Assembly: GCA_946478895.1 (NCBI GenBank)
Contig: CAMLDY010000083.1
Span: 1 to 11,391 of the forward strand
Origin: an uncultured Gemmatimonadota bacterium
GTDB lineage: Bacteria > Gemmatimonadota > Gemmatimonadetes > Gemmatimonadales > Gemmatimonadaceae
Direction of reading: 5' to 3'
DNA length: 11,391 nucleotides
The number at the start of each line of letters is the position of its first letter. Within the stretch, counting starts at the first letter, position 1. The notes below the pieces were generated by a model, which was given only the letters and a program-made list of their open reading frames with translations, was not told the origin of the DNA and searched no databases. Position numbers and translations under genes: made by a program. This document shows, in pieces, positions 1-7,860 of this stretch.

Positions 1-1558
1 CCTTCAGCTTGTCGGCGATCTTGCGTCCCCACTCGTAGGCTTTGTCTTCGTGGATAATGACGCTGAACGCGTCGACCGGATCCCCGTTGATCAGCATGTC
101 GAGCTTTACGAGATCGCTGCGCCGATACTCGAGCATCTCGTAGTCGAGCGACGCATAACCCCGACTCACCGTCTTCAGCTTGTCGAAGAAATCGAGGATG
201 ATCTCGCCGAGCGGAAATTCCCAGTCGAGCTCCACGCGCTTGGTGTCGAGATAGGTCATGTTCTTGTAGACTCCGCGCCGCTCGGTCCCCAGCGTCATGA
301 TCGGGCCGATGTAATCTGCGGGGACCATGATGCGCGCCTTCACGTACGGCTCCTCGATGTAATCCACCACCTGCGCGTTCGGCATCAGCGACGGATTTTC
401 GATCAGCTTCATGGTGCCGTCGGTGAGATAGACCTTGTACTCGACGGACGGCACCGTGGTGACGAGATCGAGATCGAACTCCCGGCTCAATCTTTCCTGC
501 ACGATCTCCATGTGCAGCAGTCCGAGAAACCCGGCGCGGAATCCGAAGCCGAGCGCGGTCGACGTCTCGGGCTCGTAGTTGAGCGACGCGTCGTTGAGCT
601 TGAGCTTCTCGAGCGCGTCGCGCAGCGTCTCGTATTGCGTGGTGTCCGTCGGGTAGAGTCCGGCGAACACGAATGAGCGCACCGCCTGATAACCAGGAAG
701 CGCTTCGCTGGCGCGGTTCTCGGCGTCGAAGATGGTATCACCGGCGCGCGTCTCGCTCACCGACCTCACACTTGCGACGACGTAACCGACTTCGCCCGGG
801 CCGAGCTCGTCGGTCGGAACCTGACGCAATTGGTTGTAGCCGACTTCGTCGACCTCGTAAACCGATTCGCTGGCGCCGAAGGTGATGTGCGTCCCTTTGC
901 GGATCACGCCGTCGACGACGCGCACGCTCGGGATTGCGCCGCGATACTTGTCGTAGTACGAATCGTAGATAAGCGCCCGAAGCGGCGCGCTCCCGTCGCC
1001 CTCCGGCGGCGGCACCTTGCGGACGACTTCCTCGAGCACGTCGGTGATGCCGATGCCTTCCTTGGCGCTGACCAGAAGGATCTCGCTTTCCTCGATGCCG
1101 AGGAGATCGGCGACTTCCTTCCTCCGTTTCTCGGGCTCGGCGCCGGGCAGGTCGATCTTGTTGAGGATCGGAATGATCTCGAGGCCGGCCTCCATTGCCA
1201 GAAACAGATTCGACAGAGTCTGCGCCTCGATGCCCTGCGATGCGTCGACCACCAGGATCGCGCCCTCGCAGGCGGCGAGCGAACGCGACACCTCGTAGGT
1301 AAAGTCCACGTGGCCCGGAGTGTCGATCAGGTTGAGCTCGTACTCCTGGCCGTTCCGCGCGGTGTAGGTCATTCGCACCGCGTTGAGCTTGATGGTGATC
1401 CCGCGCTCACGCTCGAGATCGAGGGTGTCCAGCACCTGGGCCTTCATTTCCCGCTTTTGCAGCATGCCGGTGGCCTCGATCAACCGATCGGCGAGCGTGG
1501 ACTTGCCGTGGTCGATGTGCGCGACGATGCAGAAGTTGCGAATGTGATCGAGCTTCAA
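1..1558 (-). CDS. lepA: Elongation factor 4 (LepA), 3' end cut by the window edge
   Basis: LepA/EF4 is a ribosome-associated translational GTPase, described as a back-translocase or initiation/elongation fidelity factor, that works in the cytosol or at the membrane. Reading the minus strand gives an uninterrupted frame of about 519 codons. It carries all the GTPase signatures: G1 AHIDHGKST near residues 13-21, G2 RGIT at 52-55, G3 DTPGH at 79-83, G4 NKID at 133-136 and G5 SAKEGIG near 164. After these come the EF-G-like domain II, the stretch [14 protein letters not shown] typical of LepA, and the start of the LepA-specific C-terminal domain ([18 protein letters not shown]). LepA proteins are usually about 600 residues, so roughly 80 C-terminal residues lie beyond position 1. 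The start is TTG at 1556-1558: it gives the usual N-terminus [18 protein letters not shown], and no in-frame ATG or GTG was found in the six codons checked just upstream. The ribosome-binding site is weak. The paralogues EF-G and TypA are excluded by the LepA-specific C-terminal segment. Confidence 0.97.
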   Translation of the reverse strand, partial: MKLDHIRNFCIVAHIDHGKSTLADRLIEATGMLQKREMKAQVLDTLDLERERGITIKLNAVRMTYTARNGQEYELNLIDTPGHVDFTYEVSRSLAACEGAILVVDASQGIEAQTLSNLFLAMEAGLEIIPILNKIDLPGAEPEKRRKEVADLLGIEESEILLVSAKEGIGITDVLEEVVRKVPPPEGDGSAPLRALIYDSYYDKYRGAIPSVRVVDGVIRKGTHITFGASESVYEVDEVGYNQLRQVPTDELGPGEVGYVVASVRSVSETRAGDTIFDAENRASEALPGYQAVRSFVFAGLYPTDTTQYETLRDALEKLKLNDASLNYEPETSTALGFGFRAGFLGLLHMEIVQERLSREFDLDLVTTVPSVEYKVYLTDGTMKLIENPSLMPNAQVVDYIEEPYVKARIMVPADYIGPIMTLGTERRGVYKNMTYLDTKRVELDWEFPLGEIILDFFDKLKTVSRGYASLDYEMLEYRRSDLVKLDMLINGDPVDAFSVIIHEDKAYEWGRKIADKLK

Positions 1559-1607
1559 CGGGTGACTCTGGGTTGTGCGGGACGCGGAGGTGGGGACTGG
1601 ACCCAGA

Positions 1608-1613
1608 AATATA
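1608..1613 (-). promoter_or_regulatory. Candidate -10 element for lepA
   Basis: On the minus strand TATATT lies between the upstream terminator and the lepA start, about 50 bases before the TTG codon. Because the upstream gene ends in a strong terminator, lepA probably needs its own promoter, and this is the only AT-rich hexamer in the gap. There is no good -35 hexamer at 16-18 bases: the region there is GC-rich, and TTGGGC sits 21 bases away. The call is an inference from position and partial consensus. Confidence 0.3.
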
Positions 1614-1638
1614 ACGGTCGAGCAGTTTTCTCCCGCCC

Positions 1639-1670
1639 AAAAAAAGAGGACCGCAATTGCGGCCCTCTTC
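1639..1670 (-). terminator. Rho-independent terminator after the secreted-protein gene
   Basis: Read on the minus strand, a GC-rich hairpin is followed directly by seven T residues (the A run at 1639-1645 on the plus strand). The core is the perfect 12-base palindrome CCGCAATTGCGG at 1651-1662. It is extended by AAGAGG (1644-1649) pairing with CCTCTT (1664-1669) across one A-C mismatch. It begins about 13 bases after the stop codon at 1683-1685, exactly where a terminator for that gene should be. On the plus strand no U-tract follows the hairpin, so termination should be one-directional. Confidence 0.88.
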
Positions 1671-1682
1671 AACCCGACTGTC

Positions 1683-2966
1683 TTAGTGCCGACCCGGCGG
1701 CGGAGCTGGTGCCGGCTCGGTGCGTGTCGTCGGCGCTGCGGCGCGCGGCGGAGGCGATGACACCGGTGCCGAGTGTACAGTCGGCGGCGGTGACGACGCT
1801 CGTGGCGCATCAGGAGTTCGCGACGGCGGCGGCGCTACGACGCGCGGCTCTGGCCGATATTGACGAACCGGCGCGCTGGCTGCCGCCGGCTCCGAGCGCG
1901 GAGTCACGATGTGCTCGATTGGCGCGCGTCCCTGGGGAATCGCGACGCCCGGCGACGGGCGGTACCCCTGCAGAATGGTCTGCGGCTCGCCGCGGCGGCG
2001 GGCAGGCGCGGTGACGGTCACGTCGCCCATCTGTGGAAGTCCGGCGCGGCTGGGAATCGCGGCCGATTGCGGGGTCGCGGTGCTCGGCAGAGGCAGGAGG
2101 CGGGGGCCGGCGTTCGGGGCGCGGCTCTTCGGGAACACCGTAGTGTCCGATGGTTTGCGCGGCGGACGGCTCACCGGGTAACCGATCCCGGGTACCGGCG
2201 TGGTCGGCACGATCACGGGGAGGCCGCACAGGTCGTAGGCCGCGACGCGGTACTTAACACCACGCGCGTTCAGATAATTGATGTACCGGAAAATCTCGGC
2301 CTGCCTCAAAACCCCGAATCCATATCCATAGTAGGAATCGCAGGCGGTGTAGGAGTTATAGCCGTAGCCATAACCATAGCCGGCGTATTGCTGTCCACCC
2401 GCAAAGCGCATGTAGTCGCGGCCGATAGGCTCACCCCTGGCGCCGAGGTAGTCGGCAAGCGCCGCGGCGGCGGCATCGGGAGAGCGATAATCCATCAGCC
2501 GGCGGATCTTGGTCATGTCCCAGTCACCATTGACTTCGATCTTCTCGAGATCGAACGGGGCGCGGGATGCGAGCGCGATCATGACCCCGCGCGAGTCGAA
2601 GCGGCCGGGCTCGGTGTTGTAATACCCGGCCGATGAATAGTAGCCGTTGGCCTGCTGGTTGAATCCGGCGAAGAAGTTCGGCAGTCGTACCGGTTTGTGC
2701 GCGATCAGCTTCACCGAGATGCCGGGGAAGTCGGGGTGGAGAACCTGGATCTGGCCATCGAGGTCCATCGCCACCGCGAAGACGTATGCATTCTCCGCCA
2801 CCTGGATCGCCGGCGTGATGTATGTCGAGGTGGAGAGCACGTCGGCGTTCTCGGAGTAGATGCGGATGCTTGGCGCTCGCTTCGATTGCGCGCCAGCCGG
2901 AGCGGCGATAGCGATCGCCAGTAGCGTGGACACTCCCACCGCCGTTCTCAGATTCGCCGCCCGCAT
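1683..2966 (-). CDS. Secreted DUF4384-like protein with Gly-Tyr repeat and proline-rich tail
   Basis: No specific function is recognised for this 427-residue protein. It starts with a signal peptide ([10 protein letters not shown], then a hydrophobic stretch ending APAGA before QSK), so it should be exported. Residues about 60-90 ([20 protein letters not shown]) resemble the core of DUF4384, a beta-rich domain of exported or surface-linked proteins in which an xYVxxxxxDxDGxxxxLxP pattern recurs; this match is from memory. Next come a region rich in Gly and Tyr (GYGYGYGY at about 196-203), two cysteines near 209 and 247 that could form a disulphide, and from about residue 255 to the end a low-complexity tail dominated by Pro, Ala, Arg and Ser. 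The start at 2966 was chosen because GGGAGGT lies just upstream (2970-2976) and the signal peptide begins there. An in-frame ATG at 3009-3011 would add 15 residues and spoil the signal peptide. A strong terminator follows, so the gene is probably monocistronic. It is divergent from mfd. Confidence 0.85.
   Translation of the reverse strand: MRAANLRTAVGVSTLLAIAIAAPAGAQSKRAPSIRIYSENADVLSTSTYITPAIQVAENAYVFAVAMDLDGQIQVLHPDFPGISVKLIAHKPVRLPNFFAGFNQQANGYYSSAGYYNTEPGRFDSRGVMIALASRAPFDLEKIEVNGDWDMTKIRRLMDYRSPDAAAAALADYLGARGEPIGRDYMRFAGGQQYAGYGYGYGYNSYTACDSYYGYGFGVLRQAEIFRYINYLNARGVKYRVAAYDLCGLPVIVPTTPVPGIGYPVSRPPRKPSDTTVFPKSRAPNAGPRLLPLPSTATPQSAAIPSRAGLPQMGDVTVTAPARRRGEPQTILQGYRPSPGVAIPQGRAPIEHIVTPRSEPAAASAPVRQYRPEPRVVAPPPSRTPDAPRASSPPPTVHSAPVSSPPPRAAAPTTRTEPAPAPPPGRH
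2358..2381 (-). repeat. Short in-frame Gly-Tyr hexanucleotide repeat
   Basis: Four consecutive GGN-TAY units on the minus strand encode GYGYGYGY inside the secreted protein. Codon choice varies (GGC or GGT, TAT or TAC), so the DNA repeat is imperfect even though the peptide repeat is exact. More Gly/Tyr pairs follow downstream (SYYGYGFG). Imperfect codons suggest that the peptide composition is selected, or that the repeat is old, rather than fresh slippage. Confidence 0.6.
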
Positions 2967-3074
2967 AGCACCTCCCGTGTTTGTATACAATCTGCTGCTC
3001 CAGCCGTGCAAGAGTCAATCCCGAATTGAGCCGGTGGCGCTACCTATGGCCCTGGGCCCGATTTACCTTGCGCC
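2967..3074. promoter_or_regulatory. Divergent intergenic region with palindrome TTGTATACAA
   Basis: The 108 bp between the secreted-protein gene (minus) and mfd (plus) must carry promoters for both. It contains the perfect 10-base palindrome TTGTATACAA at 2981-2990. On the plus strand TACAAT at 2986-2991 resembles a -10 hexamer and would leave a 5' leader of about 75 bases before mfd, but I see no good -35 at the proper distance. On the minus strand TATACA (2982-2987) is too close: initiation from it would cut into the Shine-Dalgarno site at 2970-2976. TTGACT (minus strand, 3013-3018) is a good -35 hexamer without a well-spaced -10. The promoter assignment is therefore uncertain. Confidence 0.3.
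2970..2976 (-). promoter_or_regulatory. Shine-Dalgarno site that fixes the start of the secreted protein
   Basis: On the minus strand GGGAGGT lies three bases before the ATG at 2964-2966 (four bases from its GGAGG core). It is the clearest ribosome-binding site in the window and supports the start giving MRAANL over the upstream in-frame ATG at 3009-3011. Confidence 0.75.
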
Positions 3075-6000
3075 ATGCCGCTCCCGCAGTTGCTCTCGAT
3101 CGTCGAATCGCTCCCCGAATTTCGCGAGCTCGCGGCCAACCTGCCCCGTCAGGGAGAGCGCCGCGCTTTAGGGGGTTTGCACGGATCGAGCGACGCGGTC
3201 GTTCTTGCCGGTCTCGCGCAAGACCTCCCTCGCAGATTCTACGTGCTGGTCAGCGACGATGTTGCGGGGGCGGAGCGATGGCTCGCTGATCTTGCTACCC
3301 TCGTCGAGCCGGAAAGTGTCGCGTTTTATCCGCCTCGCGAGAGCTTCGGTGAGGCAGAAGCACACGCCGAGATCGCCGGCGAGCGGGTCGAGACTCTCGA
3401 GCGAATCGGTCGCGGAGACCTCCGCATCCTCGTCACCACCAGCCGCGCTCTGCTGGAGCGAACCCAGCTCCCGCGCGCGCTCGCGTCTGCCCGGCTGGAG
3501 CTCCGCAAGGGCGATAACCGCCGGCCGGAGTCACTCGCCGAGCATCTCGAGGCGATCGGATTCGAGCGCGTCCCGATGGTCGAGGATGTCGCCCAGTTCA
3601 GCGTCCGCGGGGGAATTTTCGACATCTACAGCTTCGGCATGGCCGAGCCGGTGCGACTGGAGTTCTGGGGCGACGAGATAACGGAGCTGCGGCATTTCGA
3701 CCTGGTGTCGCAGCGATCCACCCGCGATGCGGATGTCGCGCTGATTCTGCCGGTCGACGGCCATATCACCGTGGGCGATGCCCAGCCGGAGCGGTCGTCG
3801 ATACGCGCTCTTTTTCCGCCCGACAGTGTGCTGGTTATTCCGCGCGGCACCCACATCGGACCCGAGCTGACTCGCACCTGGGCGGAAGCGCAGCACCACA
3901 TCGATCTCGCCCGCCGCCGCGGCGAGGACACCCCTACTCGCGACGAGCTGTTCGAGCCACCAGAGACCGGCCAACGCGCGCTCGATGCCTTCGGGTGCCT
4001 GGATCTGTCGGGTGAGAACGCGCAAATCGTTTTTCCGTTCCGCGAGCCCGAAGAAATTCAGCGCGACATCAGGCGATTGAAGCAGATCGTCAGCGACGGT
4101 ATCCCGACGGTGATTCTTTGCGACAACGTCGGCCAGGCCGAACGGCTGGACGAGCTGCTCAACGACGATCGGGTGTCGCCGGCGAGCCTGGCGATCGGTG
4201 TGCTCGATGGTGGCTTCGTCATTCCGCCTCGAGGCGCCGACTTTCCCGGCTACCGCGTCCTCACCGACCACGAGGTTTTCAGGCGCGAGCGCCGGTTTCG
4301 CCGCGCACGCCGGTACGCCACCGGCAGCGCGCTGGAGAGTCTCACCGCCCTCAAGCCCGGCGACTACGTCGTCCACCTCGAGCATGGTGTCGGCATCTAT
4401 CGCGGCATCGAGAAAATGTTCGTTCGCGAGAGCGCGGTCGAAGTAGCGGTCATCGAGTACGAGGGGGGCGACCGGCTCAATGTGCCGCTCTACCGCATCG
4501 ACCAGGTCGAGCGCTACCGGTCTGCCGCCGATGTAACCGCCGACACGCCTCCGCCGAGACTTCACGCACTTGGCGGAAAGCGGTGGAAGAGTCAACGCGA
4601 CAAGACTCGCGCTGCGATCCAGGAAATGACCGTCGAGCTCCTCGATCTCTATGCGCGCCGGAAGGTTGCGACCAGACCAGCCCACGTCCCCGACACCGTC
4701 TGGCAGCGCCAGCTCGAATCGTCGTTCCTCTTCGAGGACACCCCCGACCAGCGGACTGCGACTACCGATGTCAAAGGCGACATGGAGCGCCCGCGCCCGA
4801 TGGACCGGCTGCTCGTCGGCGACGTCGGCTACGGCAAGACGGAAATTGCGGTGCGCGCCGCGTTCAAGGCGGTCCAGTCCGGCCGCCAGGTTGTCGTGCT
4901 GGTGCCGACTACCATTCTGGCTGATCAACACGCGCGAACCTTCACCGAGAGACTGGCCGACTTTCCCGTCAACGTTCAGACCCTCAGCCGCTTCCAGACG
5001 CCGAAGGAGCAGCAGCAGGTTCTTGCCGATCTCAAGGCGGGGAAGGTCGACATTGTAATCGGCACCCACCGCATTCTCAGTCCCGACGTCTCGTTCGCGC
5101 AGCTGGGCCTGATCGTCGTTGACGAGGAGCACCGGTTCGGTGTCAAACACAAGGAACGCCTCAAGCGACTCCGACTGGAAACCGACGTCCTCACACTGAC
5201 AGCAACACCGATCCCGCGCACTCTGCACCTGTCACTCGCCGGACTGCGCGACATGACCCTCATGCAGACACCGCCGCGCGACCGGTCGCCGGTGCTTACC
5301 CACGTCGAGCCCTGGGACGATGGTCTGATCGACGAAGGTATCTCGCGCGAGCTCGATCGCGGCGGACAGGTTTTCTTCGTTCACAATCGGATCGAGACCA
5401 TCGAGGGCGTCGCGGACCACATTCGCCGCGTCGTGCCGCGCGCGCGCATCGGCATTGGTCACGGCCAGATGCGCGAACACGAGCTGGAAAAAGTGATGCG
5501 GAAGTTCGTCGACGGCGAGATCGACGTCCTCGTCTCGACCATGATCGTCGAGTCCGGCCTCGATGTTCCGAACGCCAACACCATGTTCGTGAATCGAGCC
5601 GATACTTTCGGTCTCGCGCAGCTTTACCAGCTCCGCGGGCGCGTGGGCCGCTCGCACCGACGCGCGAGTTGCTACCTGCTCGTGCCGGACTCGATCGACG
5701 AAGACGCCAACCGTCGCCTTACCATCCTCGAGCACCACACCCAGCTCGGCGCCGGGTACCAGATCGCCCTCAAGGATCTGGAGCTGCGCGGGGCGGGGAA
5801 CCTCCTCGGGCCCGAGCAGTCTGGCTTCGTCCACGCCGTCGGCTTCGACATGTACCTCCGGATGCTGGACGAGACAGTGAAACGGGTTCTGCGCGGCGAC
5901 GACGCGCCGCGGCTCGAGCCGTCCGAGGTGTCGGTAGACGTGCCCTCGTACCTTCCCGACGAGTACATCACCTCGCCGGACGCCAAGCTCGACATCTATC

Positions 6001-6356
6001 GCCGGCTCACCCACATGACCGACATCGCCGAGATCGGAGCGCTGCGCGAAGAGGTCCGCGACCGCTTCGGCGTGCTCCCCGATCCGGCCAGCGCCTTCTT
6101 CAGCGTCGCGCTGCTGCGCATCCTTGGCGGGGCGTCGGACATCGAATCGCTGCTGGTGCGCGGAAACGAGGCGCGTATTACCTTTCGCGAGCACGCGGTG
6201 CCCCGTATGAAGGGGATTTCGGCAGCGTTCCACGAGGTACAGTTTCAGGCGGAAGTGCGACGCGCACATCCGCTGGCCCTCAAGCTCACCCGACTTGGAG
6301 GAGCTGAGATGCTCGATGGACTCGTCCGTGCCCTGACAACACTGCGTCCCACCTGA
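3075..6356 (+). CDS. mfd: Transcription-repair coupling factor Mfd
   Basis: Mfd is a cytosolic ATP-dependent DNA translocase that binds RNA polymerase stalled at lesions, pushes it off and recruits UvrA for nucleotide excision repair. The 1093-residue protein has the full family architecture. Residues 1 to about 330 form the UvrB-like N-terminal module, whose Walker A position (GLHGSSDAVV) is degenerate, as usual for Mfd. The RNA polymerase-interacting domain lies near 420-490 (LKPGDYVVHLEHGVGIYRG). The translocase core has Walker A GDVGYGKT (582-589), the DEEH box (683-686), TATPIPRTL, and RGRVGRS (854-860). The TRG motif ELRGAGNLLG is near 903-912, and the C-terminal TRCF domain starts near 953 (SVDVPSYLPDEYITSPDAKL). 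The first ATG matching the family N-terminus is at 3075. No Shine-Dalgarno sequence precedes it, and the nearby ATG at 3046 is out of frame. Length is slightly below the E. coli protein (1148). The gene looks intact and heads a co-directional run, with 23 bases to the next gene. Confidence 0.98.
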   Translation: MPLPQLLSIVESLPEFRELAANLPRQGERRALGGLHGSSDAVVLAGLAQDLPRRFYVLVSDDVAGAERWLADLATLVEPESVAFYPPRESFGEAEAHAEIAGERVETLERIGRGDLRILVTTSRALLERTQLPRALASARLELRKGDNRRPESLAEHLEAIGFERVPMVEDVAQFSVRGGIFDIYSFGMAEPVRLEFWGDEITELRHFDLVSQRSTRDADVALILPVDGHITVGDAQPERSSIRALFPPDSVLVIPRGTHIGPELTRTWAEAQHHIDLARRRGEDTPTRDELFEPPETGQRALDAFGCLDLSGENAQIVFPFREPEEIQRDIRRLKQIVSDGIPTVILCDNVGQAERLDELLNDDRVSPASLAIGVLDGGFVIPPRGADFPGYRVLTDHEVFRRERRFRRARRYATGSALESLTALKPGDYVVHLEHGVGIYRGIEKMFVRESAVEVAVIEYEGGDRLNVPLYRIDQVERYRSAADVTADTPPPRLHALGGKRWKSQRDKTRAAIQEMTVELLDLYARRKVATRPAHVPDTVWQRQLESSFLFEDTPDQRTATTDVKGDMERPRPMDRLLVGDVGYGKTEIAVRAAFKAVQSGRQVVVLVPTTILADQHARTFTERLADFPVNVQTLSRFQTPKEQQQVLADLKAGKVDIVIGTHRILSPDVSFAQLGLIVVDEEHRFGVKHKERLKRLRLETDVLTLTATPIPRTLHLSLAGLRDMTLMQTPPRDRSPVLTHVEPWDDGLIDEGISRELDRGGQVFFVHNRIETIEGVADHIRRVVPRARIGIGHGQMREHELEKVMRKFVDGEIDVLVSTMIVESGLDVPNANTMFVNRADTFGLAQLYQLRGRVGRSHRRASCYLLVPDSIDEDANRRLTILEHHTQLGAGYQIALKDLELRGAGNLLGPEQSGFVHAVGFDMYLRMLDETVKRVLRGDDAPRLEPSEVSVDVPSYLPDEYITSPDAKLDIYRRLTHMTDIAEIGALREEVRDRFGVLPDPASAFFSVALLRILGGASDIESLLVRGNEARITFREHAVPRMKGISAAFHEVQFQAEVRRAHPLALKLTRLGGAEMLDGLVRALTTLRPT

Positions 6357-6379
6357 CCGCCAACCCGTACGACCTACAC

Positions 6380-7825
6380 ATGAATCGCAATATCGCTCTG
6401 GCAGCCGTCGCGGCGCTCTCGATTTCCGCCTGCTCGGGTCTGAGAGACGCCCTCAGCGCGCACACCGACTGGGTCGCGCGCGCTGCTGACACCGAGCTTT
6501 CAGTCAACGAGCTCGCCACGATGCTCGGCAAGTCGCGCGCTCCCGTGCGCAAGGACATCGCGAAATCGATCGCCAACGTCTGGGTCGATTATCAGCTGCT
6601 CGGCGCCGCCGCAGCTCACAACGACTCCCTAGCCGACACAAAGGAGATCGACGAGGTGATGTGGCCGGCGCTCGCCAATCTCAAGGCGAGAAAGTGGTAT
6701 GAGGTCGTCTCCAAGAACTGGGGCGTAGAGGACACCGTCGCCGCCAAGCAGCAGTGGGAAAACGGCCAGATCCTCGCCGCCGATCACATCCTGCTACTCA
6801 CGCAAGGGATGAACGACGCCCAGAAGGCGGAGGTGAAGAAGAGGGCGGACGCCATTCGCGCCAAGGTCACTCCCGGCAATTTCGCCGAGACCGCGCGCTC
6901 GAACAGCCAGGATCAACAGTCGGCACGTCAGGGCGGCTCGCTCGGAATTTTTCCTCGTGGAGCGATGGTTCCGGAATTCGAGAAGGCGCTCCTTGCGCTG
7001 CAGCCTGGACAGATCTCGCCGGTCATCCAGACTCAGTACGGATACCACATCATTCACCGGCCGACGTACGAACAGGTCAGGACTCAGCTCATTCAGGCCT
7101 CGAAGGGCAAAAGCGTCGCTGCCGCCGAGAGTACCTACCTCGCCAAGCTCGAGCAGGCCGGCAAGATCGAGGTCAAGAAAGGTGCAGCGGCAACGGTGCG
7201 CGCCCTCGGCAACGATCCCGACGCATATCGCCACGACAACACGGTGCTCGCGACATCGACGGCCGGAAAATTCACCACCGCGCGGCTGGTCGGCTGGCTC
7301 GAGACCTTGCCGCCCCAGGCGAGGGTGCTCGACCAGATCAAGCAGTCACCCGATTCGCTGCTCGTCCAGCTCGTACGCAACTTCGTGAAGAACGAGCTCG
7401 TCCTGAAGCAGGCCGACAGCGCCGGGATCAAGGTGGACTCGGCAGAGCTCAACCAGATTCACTCGAGCTTCCTCAACGCCGTGCACTCCGACTGGGCGCA
7501 GCTTGGTGTCACCCCTCAGTCGCTGACCGATAGCGCCAAGAGCGACAGCGACCGCGAGAAGCTCGCTGCCCGCCGGATCGACGATTACTTCACCCGCATG
7601 GTGCAGGAAGCGGCGCCTTTCGTATCAGTGCCAACGCCGCTCTCCAACGTCTTGCGCGCCAAGTACAAGTACTCATTCAACGACGCCGGTGTCGATCGCG
7701 CCGTGCAGGAGGCGGCGCGCATCCGCAGCTCGGCTGATTCCGCGCGCTCGGCCGGACAACCGCCGACGGCGGTGCCGCTCAATCCGGCCAATCCGCCCGC
7801 ATCGTCCACGCCGAAGAAGAAATGA
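6380..7825 (+). CDS. Lipoprotein parvulin-type peptidyl-prolyl cis-trans isomerase
   Basis: This 481-residue protein is predicted to be a membrane-anchored folding factor that isomerises Xaa-Pro bonds in exported proteins. The N-terminus MNRNIALAAVAALSISAC ends in a lipobox (ISAC, Cys18), so it should be lipidated. Residues about 55-85 (RKDIAKSIANVWVDYQLL) look like the helical chaperone segment that precedes the catalytic domain in SurA/PrsA-type proteins. A clear parvulin domain spans about 135-230: it opens with ADHILLL, has the GGSLGIFPRGAMVPEFEKAL core and ends with YGYHIIHRP. A second SurA-N-like helical segment follows near 326-356 (LLVQLVRNFVKNELVLKQAD). The last 35 or so residues are low-complexity, rich in Ser, Pro and Ala, ending PKKK. 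There is no evident Shine-Dalgarno sequence. The stop codon overlaps an ATG (ATGA, 7822-7825) in frame with the next gene, suggesting co-translation with the SurA-like protein. It could be called PpiC- or PrsA-like; orthology to a named gene is not established. Confidence 0.9.
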   Translation: MNRNIALAAVAALSISACSGLRDALSAHTDWVARAADTELSVNELATMLGKSRAPVRKDIAKSIANVWVDYQLLGAAAAHNDSLADTKEIDEVMWPALANLKARKWYEVVSKNWGVEDTVAAKQQWENGQILAADHILLLTQGMNDAQKAEVKKRADAIRAKVTPGNFAETARSNSQDQQSARQGGSLGIFPRGAMVPEFEKALLALQPGQISPVIQTQYGYHIIHRPTYEQVRTQLIQASKGKSVAAAESTYLAKLEQAGKIEVKKGAAATVRALGNDPDAYRHDNTVLATSTAGKFTTARLVGWLETLPPQARVLDQIKQSPDSLLVQLVRNFVKNELVLKQADSAGIKVDSAELNQIHSSFLNAVHSDWAQLGVTPQSLTDSAKSDSDREKLAARRIDDYFTRMVQEAAPFVSVPTPLSNVLRAKYKYSFNDAGVDRAVQEAARIRSSADSARSAGQPPTAVPLNPANPPASSTPKKK

Positions 7826-7860
7826 TTGAACCGGGAGTGGCGCGCGGGGTACGATCGGGG

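Noticed and set aside
830..2014. Long open plus-strand frame (394 codons) opposite lepA and the end of the secreted-protein gene
   Set aside because: It is antisense to the unambiguous LepA reading, spans the terminator, and its peptide is compositionally shadow-like (His/Asp/Val/Arg-rich, no motif).
2341..2393. Short repeat considered as a CRISPR or minisatellite
   Set aside because: It is an in-frame Gly-Tyr coding repeat of only four hexamers with varied codons, and has no spacer structure.
2967..3011. N-terminal extension of the secreted protein from the ATG at 3009-3011
   Set aside because: It lacks a ribosome-binding site and puts 15 polar residues before the signal peptide, while GGGAGGT precedes the ATG at 2964-2966.
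3531..5228. Minus-strand open frame of 565 codons inside mfd
   Set aside because: It lies entirely antisense to the conserved Mfd domains. GC-rich codon use leaves few stops on the opposite strand, and the peptide shows no family motif.
5232..6269. Minus-strand open frame of 345 codons inside the 3' half of mfd
   Set aside because: Antisense shadow of the translocase and C-terminal domains; no ribosome-binding site or recognisable protein.
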